NCBI GenBank assembly: GCA_012184525.1
Contig: WOFQ01000006.1
Coordinates: 186,001 to 250,000, forward strand
DNA from: Xenoacremonium recifei
Taxonomy: Eukaryota; Ascomycota; Sordariomycetes; Hypocreales; Nectriaceae
Length of the DNA: 64,000 bases
Direction of reading: 5' to 3'
Shown piece by piece: positions 61,570-64,000 of the stretch. The translations under genes were made by a program, and so were the position numbers. Position 1 is the first letter of the stretch. Every line of letters starts with the position of its first letter. The notes beneath the pieces are model-generated. The model saw nothing but the letters and a program-made list of their open reading frames with translations, was not told the origin of the DNA and did not search any database.

Positions 61570-63345
61570 ATGGAAGCCACCATTATGATGGGACAAGCCC
61601 CCGTCTACTACTACGACCAGTCCAAGCCCGAAGTTCGACACTTCCAGCAGCAGCCCATGCCGCAGCAGCAGATGGCCATGTACCCATTCGTGCCTACCCT
61701 TCCCTCGACGCCTGTCTACTCGCGACCCAACTCGTCGTGCTCGCAACCGCCCACGCTGTACAGCAACGGCCCCGCGGCAGTCATGACGCCCACGGCCTCG
61801 CCCCAGCCCATCTCCCACAAGCCCAGCATCATGCTCGAGACCGAGATGTACGACAACAACTCGTACTTCCCCTCGACCCCGCCGCTGTCCACCTCTGGAA
61901 GCACCATTGGCAGCCCCAGCGAGGTTCTCCAGACTCCCATGAACCCCATGTTCTCCGGGCTGGACGGCTTCGAGGGTGCCAAGGACGGGCTCGAGTCGGC
62001 CGAGACGTCCGTCCTGGACTGGTCCAGCTGCGGATCGCCCCCAATGACACCTGGTAAGTGAATTGAGTTCTGCAGTGGAATGTCCTATTTTTGGCTTCCG
62101 GCGGACGTTGCGAAGGTTCACAGCCTCTCCCGCATCGCCCTGTTCTGTACCTGGATTTGGTGGGGAGGCGCATGAGGCTAACCTTTGTGGGCAGTGTACC
62201 TTCAATCTCAAGTGGGCAAAGTCGCCTCGCTTAGTGCCGCCTCCAGCGATCTTCTGTCAACTGCATCTTGCCCGTCACTGTCGCCTTCGCCTGCACCCTA
62301 CGCGCGATCTGTCACCACGCCCGACCAGGACGTCGACTTCTGCGACCCTCGCAATCTGACTGTTTCGGCCGCCAACCCCACGCTGACTGCTGACTTTTCG
62401 CTGACCACCCTCGACGAGGAGATCAAGGCTGAGCCCAAGGTTGCCGCTACTGCTGTCACCTCTCAGCCCGCCTTCGACTTCAACCCCGTCCTGCCTGACG
62501 GCCTGCCCACATTCGAGGAGCTGTCTGACCTCGAGTCCGAGGACGACTTTGTCAACAGCCTCGTCAACCTTGGCGGTGAGCCTCTTGACCTTGGTCGCCC
62601 CCGTGCCTGCACTGGTTCTTCGGTCGTGTCTCTTGGCCACGGCAGCTTCATCGGCGACGAGGAGCTCTTCTTCGACGAGAACACCACCTTCCAGTTCCCT
62701 ACTCTCCCCAGCCCTCCTTCAACCACCGGTTCCGAGGACTGCCACCAGGATAAGCGAATCAAGATCGACAACACCAGCGACGAGCGACCTATGGCCCCCA
62801 TTATGGACGTCGCCGCCACCACTCAGTCAGGCAACACCCAGGAGACTGCTCAGACTCCCGCTGCTCCTGAGTCCAACGCCTCCTCTGGCTCTGAGGCTGC
62901 CACTCCTGCTGCGCCTCTTCCTGCTCCGGCTAACCGCCGCGGCCGCAAGCAGTCTCTCACTGAGGACCCCAGCAAGACCTTTGTCTGCGATCTCTGCCAC
63001 CGACGATTCCGTCGTCAGGAGCACCTTAAGCGACACTACCGCTCCCTGCACACCCAGGAGAAGCCCTTCGAGTGCAACGAGTGTGGCAAGAAGTTCTCCC
63101 GCAGCGACAACCTCGCCCAGCACGCCCGCACCCACGGTAGCGGTGCTATCGCTCTCAACCTCATTGATGACGTCGAGGCCTACGCCCACGAGGCTGCCAT
63201 GATGCCTCAACCTGGTGATGAGAACTACAATACCTTTGGCAAGGTTCTCTTCCAGATCGCCTCTGAGATCCCCGGGAGCGCCAGCGAGATGTCCTCGGAT
63301 GAGGGCAGCGACAATGGCAAGAAGAAGCGCAAGCGCTCCGAGTAA
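61570..63345 (+). CDS. msn2: Msn2/Msn4 (Seb1)-type C2H2 zinc-finger stress regulator
   Basis: Exons 61570-62053 and 62195-63345 encode 544 aa. The N-terminal half is Gln/Pro/Ser/Thr-rich, as in activation regions, with SP/TP sites that could be kinase targets. An acidic section (FEELSDLESEDDFVNSLVNL) fits a transactivation or export segment. Two adjacent C2H2 fingers at about residues 425-480 (CDLCHRRFRRQEHLKRHYRSLH and CNECGKKFSRSDNLAQHARTH types) match the DNA-contact pattern of yeast Msn2/4, which bind the stress element AGGGG. A basic tail (KKKRKR) may be an NLS. Fungal orthologues (Seb1, Msn2) control osmotic, oxidative and carbon stress responses. The intron is 141 bp. Confidence 0.93.
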
Positions 63346-64000
63346 ACGCTCGGCCAACCGCGCCTTTGCCATGACACAATTTGTTCGAGAGAGTCAGCAG
63401 ACCATCTTGACATACGCCCGATACGACGCTGACGACCTTCTTGTTACTTCTCTTGGCCCTCCGCACTGCATTTCCGCGGAGTGGCAGTAGGGTCACGGAA
63501 TGTTTAAAGGAGCTAAACAAAAAAGAGTACAAGCGATTATGAAGTGCATTTTCAATTTTCCGTTCTTGTATCAAACTTCAGGAACCCCCCTCGGCACGCA
63601 CAATGACTTGGGAGGATGAGTGCGTTTTTCGAAGTCAACAATCATGATCACACAAAATAGTTAGACCCCGACGAGGTCAAAGGATGGAAAGAAATTTTTG
63701 GGACCTTTTGATTTTATCTTGCTTTCGTCTGCTTTTTCGCAAAGGGAACTACATGGCGCGTATGAGGAACTTGCTTGGTTTTGAGTAGCAGGCCTCTTGG
63801 ACCAGATCTATCATGAGATATGGTACCCAAGTGTCTGCGTTGTGTGGAAAGAAGGGATCATCAACAAAAAGGGTTGGCAGACGACAACGACCTCCTCTGA
63901 CATGGCGGCTTTTGCCATTCTTTACGCTCGTTGTAATCATCCATGGGCGCAGCCGGCACGCAGGCCAACGCGGCTCGCCCTGGAAGACGGTACACTTGAG
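63346..64000. other. 3' flank of the Msn2-like gene
   Basis: About 650 bp to the window end. It includes the probable 3' UTR (AT-rich, 63500-63560 and 63640-63760). No further gene is recognised. Confidence 0.4.

Overview
The window is nuclear DNA of a filamentous ascomycete, most likely a Sordariomycete of the Hypocreales type. Genes carry many short introns (about 44-90 bp, GT..AG, CTAAC/CTGAC-like branch sites), families such as DUF6594, SesB-type NLR and TPR-CHAT are typical of these fungi, and the core genes are all of fungal type. No rRNA, tRNA, CRISPR array or intact transposon was found.

Positions 1-10000 look accessory. They hold the 3' end of an NRPS-like adenylation-carrier-thioesterase gene, a pair of diverged direct repeats around a decayed segment, a DUF6594 membrane protein, two small unknown genes, and a large intronless TPR-CHAT (caspase-like) protein. 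From 10600 to 16850 there is a membrane-anchored alpha/beta hydrolase and, in the opposite orientation, a full-length ABC-B (MDR-type) transporter with 11 introns.

Positions 19300-44250 are mostly housekeeping: histidyl-tRNA synthetase (with a probable alternative mitochondrial start), an unknown Ser-rich protein with an RVxF motif, a Ca2+/calmodulin-dependent kinase, a UBE2W-like E2, Vps33, an LSD1/KDM1-type demethylase with SWIRM and HMG-box, ATP synthase gamma, DNA topoisomerase I, and a GPI-anchored GH16 cell-wall transglycosidase.

At 45982-48695 lies a SesB-hydrolase/NB-ARC NLR gene whose splicing and frame are intact except for one TAG replacing a tryptophan expected to be conserved. 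It is followed by about 12.9 kb of non-repetitive, non-AT-rich DNA with no recognisable gene. This leads into an Msn2/Msn4 (Seb1)-type stress-response zinc-finger gene that has short upstream ORFs and a 5'UTR intron ending three bases before its ATG.

Exon boundaries were derived by hand from GT/AG sites, frame closure and family similarity. Every multi-exon model listed closes in frame, but none was tested against transcripts.
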